Shown here: one piece after another, positions 45,035-56,957 of the stretch
Position numbering within the stretch: the stretch's first letter is position 1
Layout: each line of letters begins with the position of its first letter
From: Thalassia testudinum
Lineage: Eukaryota; Streptophyta; Magnoliopsida; Alismatales; Hydrocharitaceae
Length of the DNA: 64,000 nt
Assembly: GCA_037157565.1 (NCBI GenBank)
Contig: JAZHRO010000012.1
Location: forward strand, 1,328,501 to 1,392,500
Reading direction: 5' to 3'
Program-made: the position numbers and the translations under genes
The notes under the pieces: model-generated
Seen by the model: the letters and a program-made list of their open reading frames with translations, nothing else
What the model was told of the DNA's origin: nothing
The model's database searches: none

Positions 45035-47801
45035 CTACTCCAAATCTTCGGGGATGTCGACCAAGGGGGTTGGCGGAATCGTTGCCATGTAGGAGGGGCT
45101 GCCATGATCGGGAGACCCTCCACCAACTTCTGCCACTAGCAGCATTTCGGCTGGGCCAGCCATCTTCGCATCCTCTGGCCAAAGTTCTTCATGTCCAATC
45201 ATAGCCGGAGAGACTGGGGTCTTCTCTCTGATAAGGCCATCATGTACCTGCCGGTAGTATTCAGCATTTAATTTGACAACAGACCAGGTACAGAGGTTCC
45301 TTATAGCAGTGTGGCTACCCTCAAGAATGGCCTGAGCTGCCACAAGAGTAAATTTTCCTGCGTCGTAGATACAAGGCCACGATTCCCTGCCACGGACGGG
45401 TCGGTGGTGAAGAACTTCATAATAAAATCTGGGCCTCTGTCTAGCCGAGTTAGGCCCTCAAGTTCCACCACCTGCTCTGCCTCTTTTGCAGCCAGATTCT
45501 TGGCAGTAGCAAGTTATACCATTAAGTGCTTAGCCTCAGCTTCCACCTTCTCTTATGCCGCCTTGGATTTGGTGACCTCATCCATGGTAGTGCTCAAACC
45601 CAGCCTTTCTTCTCTCAAAGTCTTCTCATATTCCTCGACAACAAAGGAATGCAACGCCTTTAACACCTGCACTTCTTTTAGCCACGTCACGTTGGTGCAG
45701 GCGGACTCCACTTTGTCGCAAACCTCGTCCATCTTCTCGAGGTCCTATCTGTGAACCTCCACGAGGAAGTCGTAGAGTTTCCTAGCGGTCTCTCCGACTA
45801 TCCTTTAGCCCGAAGCGAGTTTCCTTTAGCTCTCCTTGGATTCGGGCGGCCTGCCCAACTGCTTGTTGCTGAGATTTTAGCATCTGTTTCATCTCCTCAG
45901 CCTCCTTTCCCGCCTGCTGGCGGGCGACGTTAGCTTCCTCATGATGGCGGCTAAAATTCCTTTGTTTAGCCCGGGTGGTGACCACCCATTTTGCTGCCAT
46001 CTCGACCACCTCGCCAGGACTAGTGGAAGCACTTTTAGCGATTATTCCACCACTACCAAGAATAAATGTGGTCCCAAGCATTTCAATCTATTTCACGATA
46101 AAGGATGAAGACGTTAAAGATTATCCCAAATAGCAAGATCAAAAGTAAGATGCCTTACCACACGAAGACAATAGAAGTATACATGTTTGAAGTTTATCCC
46201 CCCTTAAGGAGGGGTGGCCCAATTCAGGGCATCCTGTAGGTGTCGTAACAACTATCTTTCTAGATTGGTTGTACCACCACTTGTGGACACGTCTCCACCA
46301 CTTATGCTTTTACCACCATACAGAGGTGGTACACCCTTGGCCAGAGCTGGACCCTACTCAGCCGAACACTCTCAGTTGGACGAGTCCCCCGCCTGAGTCC
46401 CTTCCAATACTGATCCTCTCACTTTCCCAAAAGTTTGACCTATGACCCCAAAGCCACCTTGGCTGTGAGGATCCACCAAGATACACACCCCTGTTGTACT
46501 CCACCTATAGTGCGGCTGGTCGAAAATGCTGTCAACCAAAAAACCCCCTGAGCCAGCCACTTGCTATGCCACTTGTGCAAAGGCACTAAGAACATTGGGC
46601 AGAGGGAGTGGTATACTCGATCTTGCACTCCCAATTGCTTCACTCAGGGTGTGACTTGGGGGGTCGACAACTTGGGCTCCTTGAGACGGCTTGAGTAAAA
46701 CGAGGGAGCACTCCCCTCTTCAGCACCGTTGCTCCCACCAAAACCTAATGACATGAGTAGACTCGCCTGTGCCTACCATTTCTTTGGGCGTTTGAGAGGA
46801 ACCGCCTCAGGACTACTGGATACTTCAACCGTCTCTTTCCTCTTTCCCTCCCTGTGGTGCGTAGACCCACTGCTCTTGCCTTGCTCCTTTGGCCTATCCT
46901 TCACCTCCTCCCGCCTTGTTCCGTTGTGAGATGAGCCCCCTGAACATCTCCTCAAAGTTTCTAGATGGGCGAACCGAGCAAAAGCTAGAAGAAAATTAGA
47001 AGTAATATTATTTAGTTTCTTGAAGAACCTAAATTATGTGAAGTCATTACCCTCCAACTTACATGGCATGGGGTAAGAATCCACTACCCACGTCAGCGTC
47101 GCCTAGACGTCTGCCCGCCTTAATTCTAATTGGGCTATAGGCCTGAATTCCATTATTCTTTCGACGTCGGTTGGAGCATATGGGTCAAGCTCACGAGGAT
47201 TAGGCAACAAGTCTTTCTCAAGCGGACCCTGCCACTTGCTAAGGACTTCTAATTTCTCCACATTGTGGAGAAAGAAAAAATGACGGTCCTACCCCTTTAG
47301 ATTATCCAGCAAGTCTGTGATCCTATACTTGATTTGTTGATTGTAAAGGGTATAGGTTCTGGATGACGATTTTCCCCTCTTTACCTTAAGAGGCATTAAT
47401 GCAAAGAGGAGGTGGAATAGCCTCACCTAGGGATGGATCCCAAAATGAAAACAAATAACAGTAAAGGCATTCAGAACAGTCCAATAGTTGAGTCTAAGTT
47501 GGAAGGGGGCAAGTCAATAGTAGTCAAGGAAGGAGGTGAGGAAAGGATTTAATGGCACTCGTAGGCCATTCTCTACAACATATTTACAAATAATAAAATA
47601 ACCCTCCCCCGCATCAGGACATAAGCGGGTTATGGAACTAGGGTTATTAAAACAAACTTTGCTGAGTCCGTGCACTGTCAGAAACTCCTAAATGGCAGCC
47701 TTGCCACAAAAGTCTGAACTAAAATTATATAATCACCTCGTCTCAGGCGATATCCCTAAAGAGGAAGAGGTGGACTCACTTTTTCCTGCAATGCCCGACA
47801 T
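45035..47801 (-). pseudogene. Antisense ORF (aORF) of Tat-2
   Basis: Second copy of the antisense gene between pol and 3' LTR. The proposed start is ATG at 47801 (MSGIAGKSESTSSSS), similar in position and character to the Tat-1 start. NGLRVPLNPFLTSFL near 47560 matches the gypsy-type transposon domain, then KWQGPLEKDLLP, a low-complexity middle, a coiled coil at 46081-45782 (RQQAGKEAEEMKQMLKSQQQ), and a conserved C-terminal block with FIMKFFTTDPSVAG, comparable to Tat-1 EVVMAFYASDPS. It ends at the stop at 45035-45037. Many frameshifts. Function unknown; conserved order in two diverged copies suggests past selection. Confidence 0.75.
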
Positions 47802-47958
47802 CTTCATAGGAAAGGCCAACAAATCCAATAGCCTTACTCATCTGTGAGTGACAACTCTCACGCTACTAAGGCTATCGGGTTGCTAGAGCTCTCGCGCTAT
47901 GAAAACACTCACAATAAATGGTGTAGGAGGGGCATTTATTGCCCTGCACTAACCCCCT

Positions 47959-47968
47959 CTATTTATAA
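47959..47968 (-). promoter_or_regulatory. TATA-like box for the Tat-2 antisense ORF
   Basis: The minus strand reads GGTTATAAATAGAGG, a canonical plant TATA box, about 160 bases upstream of the aORF ATG at 47801. It parallels the box at 3825-3833 in Tat-1. Confidence 0.6.
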
Positions 47969-48475
47969 CCCCTCAAAGCGCAGATTTCAACCCTTTCGAG
48001 TTCGGCCATCATTACGGGCATTAAATGCCCCTGCGTACGTATCATTATGCCACGATTTACCTCTTGCGAATATCTTACAATTAGTTTCGATTTTCATGCC
48101 AAATATCTCTCATAATTATGGTAATTACTACCCATCTTTTTGCAAGAAAATGACAAACAACCTACAGTGATTGGCCATCACTCATAAACGACAGTATTTT
48201 CATCGTACCGCATCAACACTCGGGTCTGAAAGCTTTTAAGCTAATAGGAAGTTCAAGCGGCGACATGCTTACCTCTCCTAAAGAAATAGCTGACGATAGG
48301 CCTTTAAATTATCCAATAAGGTGCCTTGTCCACCAACATAATAATGCTACCTATAAATGATTAGGCAGCCTATTTGACAATCAGCCTATCATTGGGGGCA
48401 CCATGCGCATGAAGTTTATCTTCTAAGGATATTACTCTCTTTGCTGCCTAAATTAGCAAAGAGAGTGGGGGCAAC
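47969..48475. other. Tat-2 region between aORF promoter and 3' LTR
   Basis: Non-coding. It ends with GCAAAGAGAGTGGGGGCAAC immediately before the LTR (48456-48475), the polypurine tract. No ORF of note and no repeat. Confidence 0.65.
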
Positions 48476-48968
48476 TGATGAGGGAAAAAAAATTCCCCCA
48501 TAAAAACTTCATGGCTTACCAGATATGATAGCAAATCCAATTACCCAATACTATGGTAGATTTGACTGACTAATATCTTGACGGGAACACCTACCTGGCT
48601 TCCTGCCAGATCTAATCGGATCCACCAGCACGACCCAAGTAAAGCTCCAAAGACTCATCAACGGTCCTATTGACCAGAGCTGGGGCATGCAACCGTCATC
48701 CCGATTATTATGCGGGCAACTATTCGACAGTTACCAAAGTGAATTCCAGTAATGTTTAGATCGTGGGAACGTGGGGATCCCATGAGACCCACGATCAAGG
48801 ACAACGTGGTGTATAAATACCTAAGCCGAGCCATCTACTTTTTTTTACACAATCTGAGAGAGAGGAGAAAGAACTAAAGAGTTTTATTTGTATTTGTTAC
48901 TAAAGAAAGCTAGTGAAGTTTGGGAGTAGCCACCTTCCCCCATACGTACACCTTTCCAGGAGGAACTG
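48476..48968 (+). repeat. Tat-2 3' LTR, first part
   Basis: TGATGAGGGAAAAAAAATTCC onward, aligned with 7399-7890. Hairpin arms ATCGTGGG and CCCACGAT at about 48759-48796 and TATA at 48812-48820. Interrupted at 48969 by the plus-strand Athila; the last 75 bases are at 62291-62365. Confidence 0.9.
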
Positions 48969-51560
48969 TGATGAGAGCCTCATCATGAACCTTAACTAGC
49001 ACAATTTAATCTAAATAAGTGTGCAAAAGCTCCTACAAAACCTAAGGAAAAGTTTAACTCAGGGAATTCAAAATTTAAGAATAAAATAATTCACAAGGGG
49101 TAAAACTGTAATTTTACCAATGCAGTATACAAACAGGGTATCTAAGGGTCTGAACACAGGTCAAATGGGCTTAATAAGAAAGAAAGTGGGATAACCTGAT
49201 CCGAAAAGGGTTATAGTAACTTCTATGAATTAAATGACAATCTGTAACCCTGAAACAAACCTACTTTAATTCATGAGGTCCAGGCAAGATAAAAATCAAC
49301 TAAACCCCCTAAAATTCATGGAAAAATATTCCCTAGGGTTTAGAACCTTCAATTTGGCCTTTGAAACCTATCTTGACCTAAATTGAGAACCATACCCAAT
49401 TTTTGACCAAATTTAGGTTTTTGTGCAAATTGACCGGTCAAACGTGGTCAAACCTAAAATCAAACCTCACCATTAGATTCCTTAGGTCCAAATTAGGTTT
49501 ATACCAAAATTTGGACCTAAGAGAAGGCCATCTTGACTGACTTTACAAATTGGTCCTCTTGAATTACTTTTCGACCCTTATCTTTCTGAACCCTTGCATT
49601 TTGCCACCAATCTTCTCTTTCGTTCTTTACAGAACAGCCCCTCTGCCACCCCACGCAAGCGCCCATACCTCCGGCGACCTTGCACGGAGGATGAAAGGGG
49701 GGTTTCCTACGTCGTCCTCTTTCGCAGGAACCCCCTACCATGGCCTGCCATTGCCCACTCCTCTCGTGCGAACGTGTGAAAGGAATGGGTCTCCATCTCT
49801 GGCCAACTTCGGCATGCTCTCCACGATCTATCCTCGAGAATCTCCTCCCGCCAACTGCTATAAAAAGAACGGCAGGGCTCTCCGATCAGGGCAAGCCTGA
49901 TTTGGCCGAGGAATTCCCCCTAACTTCATCTCCTCCTACGGTCAAGTGCCCGTAGGCTCCGGCTGCCCTTTCCTCCTTCCCTTCGTCGCTCTATTGCCAT
50001 ACCTGCAGCAGAGTTCACTCTGCCTCATCTTCCCGCGCCAGGCTGCACCAGCTGGCGCCTTCCAGACCCCCTCCTCGTCACCGTTACCCCCCCTCTAGGC
50101 ACCTTCGTCTCCGACGTCGGCAGGCATGCACCGAGCGCCTCCTACCCCCCTTTTCGTCAGTTAAGTAGGTGAAAATTTTCCCCTTACTCTCTCTGTCATT
50201 TGCCCCTTCTTAATTTGCTATTTCCACCCACCGACCACCACTGTCCATCACCACCTTCTCCATCTCCGACCGCCCTCCGGCGAGGCGTTTCCACCGCTCC
50301 ACGCCTCCATTCGCCTCGCCAACCACCCCTTAAGCACCGCGACACCTCACTGACACTAAATCCGCCCTCCATTCACCACGCCATACCTCCAGAACACCCC
50401 TCAAACACACCCACTCTCACGCACACAGTGTGCCCTAAGCACATGCACTCCGGCCTCCCCACGCCTTGCCACCCCCGCACTATCTTCGACGTGCTCTGGC
50501 GAAGCTCACCAAGTATTCTGACAGGGCCGCGAGGCCGTACTGGTGGTTTCAGGTCTCGCACCCTCGCTGCCATTGACAGGAAGCTTGGAGCAAGCTTGCA
50601 AGCAGCTCCAAGCCTCTTCAGCTCCAGGTCTGCAGCCCAGGTTGCGCAGAAGGGTTTTGCGCACGCACCCAGGACTTCAATTGGGATCGTAGGCCTCTGC
50701 CGCTGCCCCAATTGGACGGACTCTTCCTCCCACAGACACTCGAGAACGAAGGTGGGACTTCATTCCCACCTCGGAAGTGTGTGGGCGCGTGCCCACACAT
50801 AAGAGGAAAAAGTGCTTTACACTGGTTGCCTCCGATAACACTGGGGTGAGGTCCCTCACCTATTCACCGGGTCTCATCCGCGACACTGCCCATGCGGATC
50901 TAACCCGCGACCCGACTATCCCCACTCTTGAGCACTCCTCGCGCACCACACCCACACCAATGTGCCTGGACCCGGGCACACGACCCAACCCGATTACCCG
51001 GCTCTGGGAGAGCATACCAAAGAGAGATTCAGAGAGAGAGAGACGCGGGAAAGGGTAGGGGTAGGTTTTGCGTCACGTGTGTGCAGGGAACAGGTGAGGA
51101 AAAAGAAGAGGAAGAGCGGGCGACGAGAACTTAGCCGTAGAGCTCCCACAGCAGAGAAAAAGAAGAAGGTGAAGGAGAAGCCGCAGCAAAGAGAAGAAGA
51201 GGAAGAAAGAAGAAAACGTTGAAGAAAGAAAGAAAGAAGAGGCAGCAGCAGAGAAAAGAAAGAAAGAAGAAGAACCGCAACAAAGAAAAGAAGAAAGAAG
51301 AAGGCAGACTGAAGAAGAGAAGAGAGAAGAAGAAGCCAAGAAAAAGAGAACTTTTGCTCACTTTCTCTCTCTTATTCTTTTTGTAACAAAATTGTGAACA
51401 TTTATGTTACTAGAATGACGTGTGCTCCCTGAGTTTGACCTCGGGAAACTTTTAATTCCGAGTAATAAATTGTAGACTGGTGACCGTTTTTTGTAATATA
51501 CTATAACGAATTAATCATTATAACACCGCCAAGAGCAAGAAACAGCTTTGCAGCGCACCA
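48969..51560 (+). repeat. 5' LTR of plus-strand Athila
   Basis: 2592 bases, TGATGAGAGCC to GCAGCGCACCA. TATA box CTATAAAAAG at 49857-49866. A long GAAGAA-rich purine tract occupies about 51090-51350. An ORF at 50200-50802 is Pro/Ser/Thr-rich without a recognisable domain and is not preserved in the other LTR. Confidence 0.93.
51090..51350 (+). repeat. GAAGAA-rich purine tract in the 5' LTR
   Basis: Near-pure purine strand built of GAAGAA, GAAAGA and GCAGCA words. The 3' LTR counterpart (about 61655-62070) is longer and includes an extra block near 61770-61915. This accounts for most of the LTR length difference (2592 versus 2773). Confidence 0.8.
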
Positions 51561-51565
51561 GTTTT

Positions 51566-51583
51566 TGACGCCGTTGCCGCCAT
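51566..51583 (+). promoter_or_regulatory. Primer binding site of plus-strand Athila, tRNA-Asp type
   Basis: TGACGCCGTTGCCGCC starts 5 bases after the LTR and matches TGGCGCCGTTGCCGGGGA, complementary to the tRNA-Asp 3' end, with a few mismatches. It is the same primer class as the minus-strand Athila. Confidence 0.78.
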
Positions 51584-52500
51584 TCTAGAAGCTATTTATT
51601 CACAATTTTTTGATTTACTACTGACTTAAGCTCTTTTCTTTTGTTGTGTAGGCACAGGAAATCAAGAAGGAGCAAGCAACCGCACAACAACCATGCCAAG
51701 AGACAGGTAATTTTCTATCCTCTCGTTTGAACCCTTAAAATTCTAAAAGAGGAAGAAAAAGAAAAAAAGTAATTTAGGAATAACCTATTTTTCACACATA
51801 GTAAAACACAGAAGTTGCCTGTTTTCAAATTTCAACACATTCTATCTGTACATCCACTAAAGGTAGTTAGGGCTAAAACCTTCTTGCTTGAACCCTAATT
51901 ACCTAATCTTGAGGCAACTAACTGGACCAATTAGAGCCAACTTGAGACTCAACGCTAGGGTTTTAGAGACACACTTTCTAATCAAGAATTGAGAATTTCC
52001 AAAAGAAGTGTGCCTAAGCCATTGCTTGAAAACATCTATCAAGAGAAACCCTAAGCAATTCGGCTCTTAAAACACTTGAACCTTAAAAGACAAGACCTAA
52101 TAAGCTCTCAAAGGGACTAATAGGTGAAGTTGATCCCTTGGATCAACCAACCTTTAAATTAGGTCACCCTTTGCACCTAAAAGGTTAAAGCTCAAGTGGA
52201 ACCCTAAGCACCTTGATCCTAATTAAAAGTGGTAGACTTAAGAGGTCAAGGTCCCCATTCTGGTCTACCTGGAATCTCAGTGACAAGAGAGGTCGGGTGG
52301 GGAAAACTCTGTAATCCGTGGGGCGCTCTACCGTGTAGGGGTCTTCGCGGGACTCACCCTCTTTGGCTGCCTAGGTAATTCTCAGGTGGATGACCTTCTG
52401 ATTAAGGGGTACCATCCGCCCCGAACCTCTATAGTCACCCAACAATTTGGGTGTCTTGATTGGGTCCAACACCTGCTAACCTCATCTAATCCATCGGTGC
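51584..52500 (+). other. 5' leader of plus-strand Athila
   Basis: Non-coding. A pyrimidine-rich stretch CTCTTTTCTTTTGTTGTGTAG ends in an acceptor-like AG at 51650-51651, parallel to 21127-21128 in the minus copy. A short ATG frame at about 51693 stops at once after MPRDR. The rest is AT-rich with no similarity. Confidence 0.55.
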
Positions 52501-54108
52501 ATGTTTGGTAGGAGGTCCTTGAAACCTCCTCTAGAAATTCACTCTCCCCGAGGCCGAGCCTCGGTACCCCTGTTTGTGCAACCAACTCTTCACATCGACC
52601 TCTCCTCTGATTCTGAACCCAACTCACCTTCTTCCACAATAGCTCAGCCAGTTGATGAAGAGAATAATCTTGAGCACCAGCTCCAGCAACTTAATGACCA
52701 CTTCCAAAACTTCATGAACCCACCGCAGCGTCCCATGATGCGAGATCACTATAATCCCGCTGCGGTGGCAATTGAGCCTCGAGTCAGAATCCCGACTGGA
52801 GGACCTGATTCTGAACTAAAGCCCAACATGATTCATGCCATACCTAAATTCCATGAGCTTAATTCTGAAGACCCCTTCCAGCATATCAAACAACTAAAGC
52901 ATCTGGCCCAGACTTTCGGGCCAGATGCGCATAATCGGGATATCTTACTCATGAAGATGTTCTCTTTCTCCCTTATGGACAAGGCAGCCCATTGGTATCA
53001 GACCCAGACCCGTCCGATCAACACTTGGAAGGAACTTCAGTCCGAGTTTTTGAAAAAGTTCTTCCCCGTTGGTCGGACCAATGCCTTGCGCCATCAGATT
53101 ACTCACTTCACGCAACAGACGGGAGAACCTCTTCATGAGGCATGGGATCGTTTTCAAGATCTCATGAGAAAGTGCCCCTATCACGGAGTTCCTAAATGGG
53201 AACAAGTCCAGTCTTTTTACCAGGGATTCCGTGAGGATATTCGACTGTTCGTCAATGCAACTTGCGGAGGGAATATCATGGGTCAACATGAGGACACCGT
53301 GTGGGAGATTCTCAAGAATATGTGCGAGAACTCCATCAATAATGACTCCATGGGACTATTCGACAGGACGAATACCCGCGCATCGACGAACCTTAGGGGA
53401 GCACATGAGACGCAGGGCCTGTCCGCATCATTCGACCTGGAATTAATGGCCAATCGATTGGACAAGGTCTCTATTATTGAGAAGAAGGTGGATGAGCTGA
53501 CTCAGCATTTGCAGCGAGCCACCTCTGCACAGAACTCCTTTGCATAGCCTCCTCTCACACGGGAGACTGTGCAGAACATTTTCCACCGACCTCCTGGGGT
53601 GGACTCGTATCCACCCCCATCTAACTCTCGAATCGAAGGGACCTCCGATCCTTTTTATTCTAGCCGGGGGAGTTCTACTCCCCCATTCTCTGACTTTTCT
53701 GAGGCTCCTCAGACCTACGAGGACCTCAACGCCATCCAGAATGACCCATTTTCCAATACCTACAATCCTGGATGGAGAAACCATCCCAACTTCAAGTGGG
53801 TGGGGAATTCCTAGAATCCGAGACCACCCTTTCAGCCTCGTCCACAAGCACCTCATCCTTACCAGCCGCCTCAGCCTCGGCCCAACCCTACTTATCCATC
53901 CAGGCCAAACCAAGACCAGATGTCCCTCATCTTTCAGACTTTGGCTGACATTCAGAGAACGAATGCGGCTATTCAAAAGCAACACAAGGATGAAATCACA
54001 GAGGTTCGAAACCAACTGGCCCAGTTGGCAAATTCTCGCCAACCAGGCACACTTCCTTCTCAACCTCTACCTAACCAGAATAGCGTGCCGACCCGCGGCG
54101 CGTTATGA
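52501..54108 (+). pseudogene. Athila gag (plus copy)
   Basis: Starts at 52501 with MFGRRSLKPPLE, the same start block as the minus copy. The long open part (348 codons) holds the capsid-like core: IPKFHELNSEDPFQHIKQL, DKAAHWYQTQTRPINTWKEL, FLKKFFPVGRTNALRHQI and FVNATCGGNIM, and the ELMANRLDKVSIIEKKVDEL coiled segment. A TAG at 53545-53547 interrupts; the same frame continues with FHRPPGVDSYPP, YNPGWRNHPNFKW (another stop after GNS) and SLIFQTLADIQRTNAAIQK to 54108. No CCHC knuckle is evident, as is usual for Athila gag. Confidence 0.9.
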
Positions 54109-55147
54109 ACCCAAACCCGGGCCAAGCACACATGGTTTATCAGGCCCCTTCTATTCCTTCACCTGACAGGATGGAAGCTTCAACTTCTTATGTGGGTTAT
54201 CAACAACAGTAGTCCATTCTACCAACCCCCAACCAGAACTAGGCAGGACTTAACTCTGTAACGACCCGTAGTGGTAAGGAAACCCAAGACCCACCTTATC
54301 CAGACCACTCCAAGCCTGGTAGTAACTCGAATTCTAGGACAGTTATCCAGGATGTTCCTATCCCCATCCCAGATCAAAAACCTGGACCTATCCTAGAAGA
54401 ACCAACCAAGGTTCTATTTCCCTAGGCCTTGACCAAGGGAAAGAAGACAACCAAATTCGTGGCTCCTAAGGAGGACCTGGTCAAGCTCTTTGAGTAGGTC
54501 CAAATAAACATCCCCTTGATGGATGCGATCTGCCACGTACCGACTTACGCACGATTTTTGAAAAACGTGTGTACACCTCAGCGTAAGCCGAGAACCAAGA
54601 GTGGGAGTCCAATTGTACTGTCAAAGCAAGTCAGCTCTATAATCCTGAGCAAACTCCCACCCAAGGCAAAGGACCCAGGCCCCTGATTTCATGCAAGATC
54701 AGTGAAACCCAGTTCGACAGAGCATTGTTAGACTTAGGTGCTTCCATAAACTTGATACCCACATCCTTACTCAACCACCTAGAAGAATCTGAGCTAAAAC
54801 CAACCGAGGTGACACTACAGTTAGTAGATCAATCTATCAAGTCACCAAAAGGGATTCTTGAGGATGTTGTCGTAAGGGTATAGGATTTTTACTTCCCTGT
54901 GGACTTCATAGTCTTAGATATGGATGCACCTGAGAACCCAAGGGATACACCAATCATTCTAGGAAGACCTTTTCTGGCCACTGCAAGGGCCAACATAAGT
55001 TGTGAGGAGGGCCAAATAGAACTGAAATTTGGGAATCAGACTCTCAAAATTGATATCTTTAAGGCCTAGCAAGGGATCAATTGCGATGTCATTGAACAAA
55101 TCTGTGATGTTAAAGCTCTGGTTGATGAACCACAACTTGAGGGCAAC
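54109..55147 (+). pseudogene. Athila gag-pol linker and protease (plus copy)
   Basis: At about 54250 VTTRSGKETQ, the conserved Athila linker motif, lies in another frame than gag. IPLMDAICHVPTYARFLKNV follows at about 54515-54575, then the retropepsin core: FDRALLDLGASINLIPTSLL at about 54715, VDQSIKSPKGILEDVVVRV, FPVDFIVLDMDAPENPRDT and IILGRPFLATARANISCEEG near 54955-55005. The catalytic motif is DLGA, as in the minus copy. Frames shift between 54108 and 54680, and stops occur after VLFP, LFE, VVVRV and IFKA. Confidence 0.87.
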
Positions 55148-56955
55148 ATGATCATTCCTCATCAACCACAAGAGAATCTTGAACCACAATTAAAGGAGGC
55201 AGACATTGAGATAGACAAACTCATAACTCCTATTCTTGTACCTCACACTCACTCTGGATCACCCGCTGCTGCTGATAACCCCATTCTTGAACTCAAACCC
55301 CTTCCCGATCATTTGAAATATGTCTTCTTGGGTTCTAATCAGACATTTCCTGTGATTATAAACTCCAAACTCACACCTAATCAGGAATCCCGTCTGATTA
55401 CTGTGCTCCAGCAACATCGCAGAGCCATTGGTTGGACTCTCGATGACTTGACTGGAATAAGTCCCTCTTATTGCACACACTGTATTTATTCTGAAGAGGG
55501 CACACGACCTTCCCGGGAAATGCAGAGACGCTTGAATCTCAATCTGCAAGAGGTCGTGAAAAAGGAGATCATTAAGTGGTTAGATGCAGGGATCATCTAC
55601 CCGATCTCCGACAGTTGTTGGGTGAGCCCAATCCAGGTTGTGCCTAAAAAGGCAGGGCTCACCACCATTACGACTGAAATCGGAGAAGTCATACCTACCC
55701 ATATAGCCAACTCGTGGAGAGTCTGTATAGATTACCGAAGACTTAATTCCTCCACGAAGAAGGATCATTTCCCACTACCATTCATTAATCAGATTCTTGA
55801 GAAATTAGTGGGAAATAGATTCTTCTACTTTATTGACGGGTACTCCGGTTATAACCATGTAGCTATTCATCCTGAGGACCAAGAGAAGACCACATTCACC
55901 TGCCCCTTCGGGACGTACGCGTTCCAAAGGATGCCTTTCGATCTCTGCAATGCACCTGCGACTTTTCAGCGGTGCATGCTTGCCATATTCTCTGATATGG
56001 TAGGTGATTTTCTGGAAGTCTTCATGGAAGACTTCTCAATTTTCGGGGCATCATTTGATGATTGCCTCTAGCACTTGGTTCATATACTCAGGAGTTGCAT
56101 CGATGTAAATCTGGTTCTTTCCTAGGAAAAGAGCCACTTTATGGTGCCTGAGGGGATCGTCCTAGGACATTTAATTTCTGAGAAAGGCATCCAAGTGGAT
56201 CGAGCCAAGGTTGATCTGATTTCTCGATTTCCTATGCCTAGCTCGATCAAGGACATCCGTTCTTTTCTGGGGCACATCGATTTTTACCGTCATTTCATTC
56301 CTGATTTCTCGAAAATCGCGTGCCCCCTGACTACTCTTCTCTCCAAGGATGTACCCTTTGAAATTTCCAAGGAATGCACTCAGGCTTTTGAGAACCTTCG
56401 TGACCGAGTCACCCAAGCCCCAATCCTACAGTCCCTTGACTGGTCTCAACCCTTTGAGATCATGTGCGATGCATCTGACTTCGTTGTAGGAGCGGTTCTG
56501 GGGCAGAAGATTTACGGGAAACCCGTGGTCATCTACTACGCTAGCAAGACACTTGTCGAGGCTCAGTGTAACTACACAGTTACAGAGAAAGAGCTGCTAG
56601 CCGTAGTATTTGCCCTCGAAAAATTCCGATCTTATCTCTTGGGTTCCCACGTCATCATCTACTCGGATCACACTGCTGTGAGGCATCTCCTTGCCAAGAA
56701 GGATGCGAAACCTCGATTAATCCGATGGATCTTGCTGTTGCAAGAATTCGACCTCGAGATTCGTGACAAGGCGGGAAGACAGAACATGGTAGCTGAACAC
56801 TTGTCTCGCCTTCCTTTTGAGATCATCGACCCTTCTGGACCCATCACGGAGCATTTTCCTGATGAGCACCTATTGACTATTGGTACTAGGCTTCCATGGT
56901 TTGCTGACATAGTAAACTACCTGGCATCTCGTCTGATTGGCCAAAGGCCAAGAAA
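55148..56955 (+). pseudogene. Athila reverse transcriptase and RNase H (plus copy)
   Basis: A frame open from 55148 to 56071, then a stop, another short stop region, and open from 56141 to 57016. RT motifs: IGWTLDDLTGISPSYCTH, WVSPIQVVPKK, WRVCIDYRRLNSSTKKDHFP, FIDGYSGYNHVAIHPEDQEK and RMPFDLCNAPATFQRCM. The catalytic motif reads FMEDFSIFG, with Glu in place of the first Asp of FMDD. The connection region has IRSFLGHIDFYRHFIPDFSK. RNase H has FEIMCDASDFVVGAVLGQ, YYASKTLVEAQCNYTVTEKE, and HTAVRHLLAKKDAKPRLIRW. Near 56955 the frame shifts into the integrase frame. Confidence 0.93.
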
Positions 56956-56957
56956 GA

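Noticed and set aside
50200..50802. 200-codon plus-strand ORF in the Athila 5' LTR
   Set aside because: The matching region of the 3' LTR (60788-61150) is shorter and differs in frame. The composition is Pro/Ser/Thr-rich with no domain, so it is not maintained as a gene.
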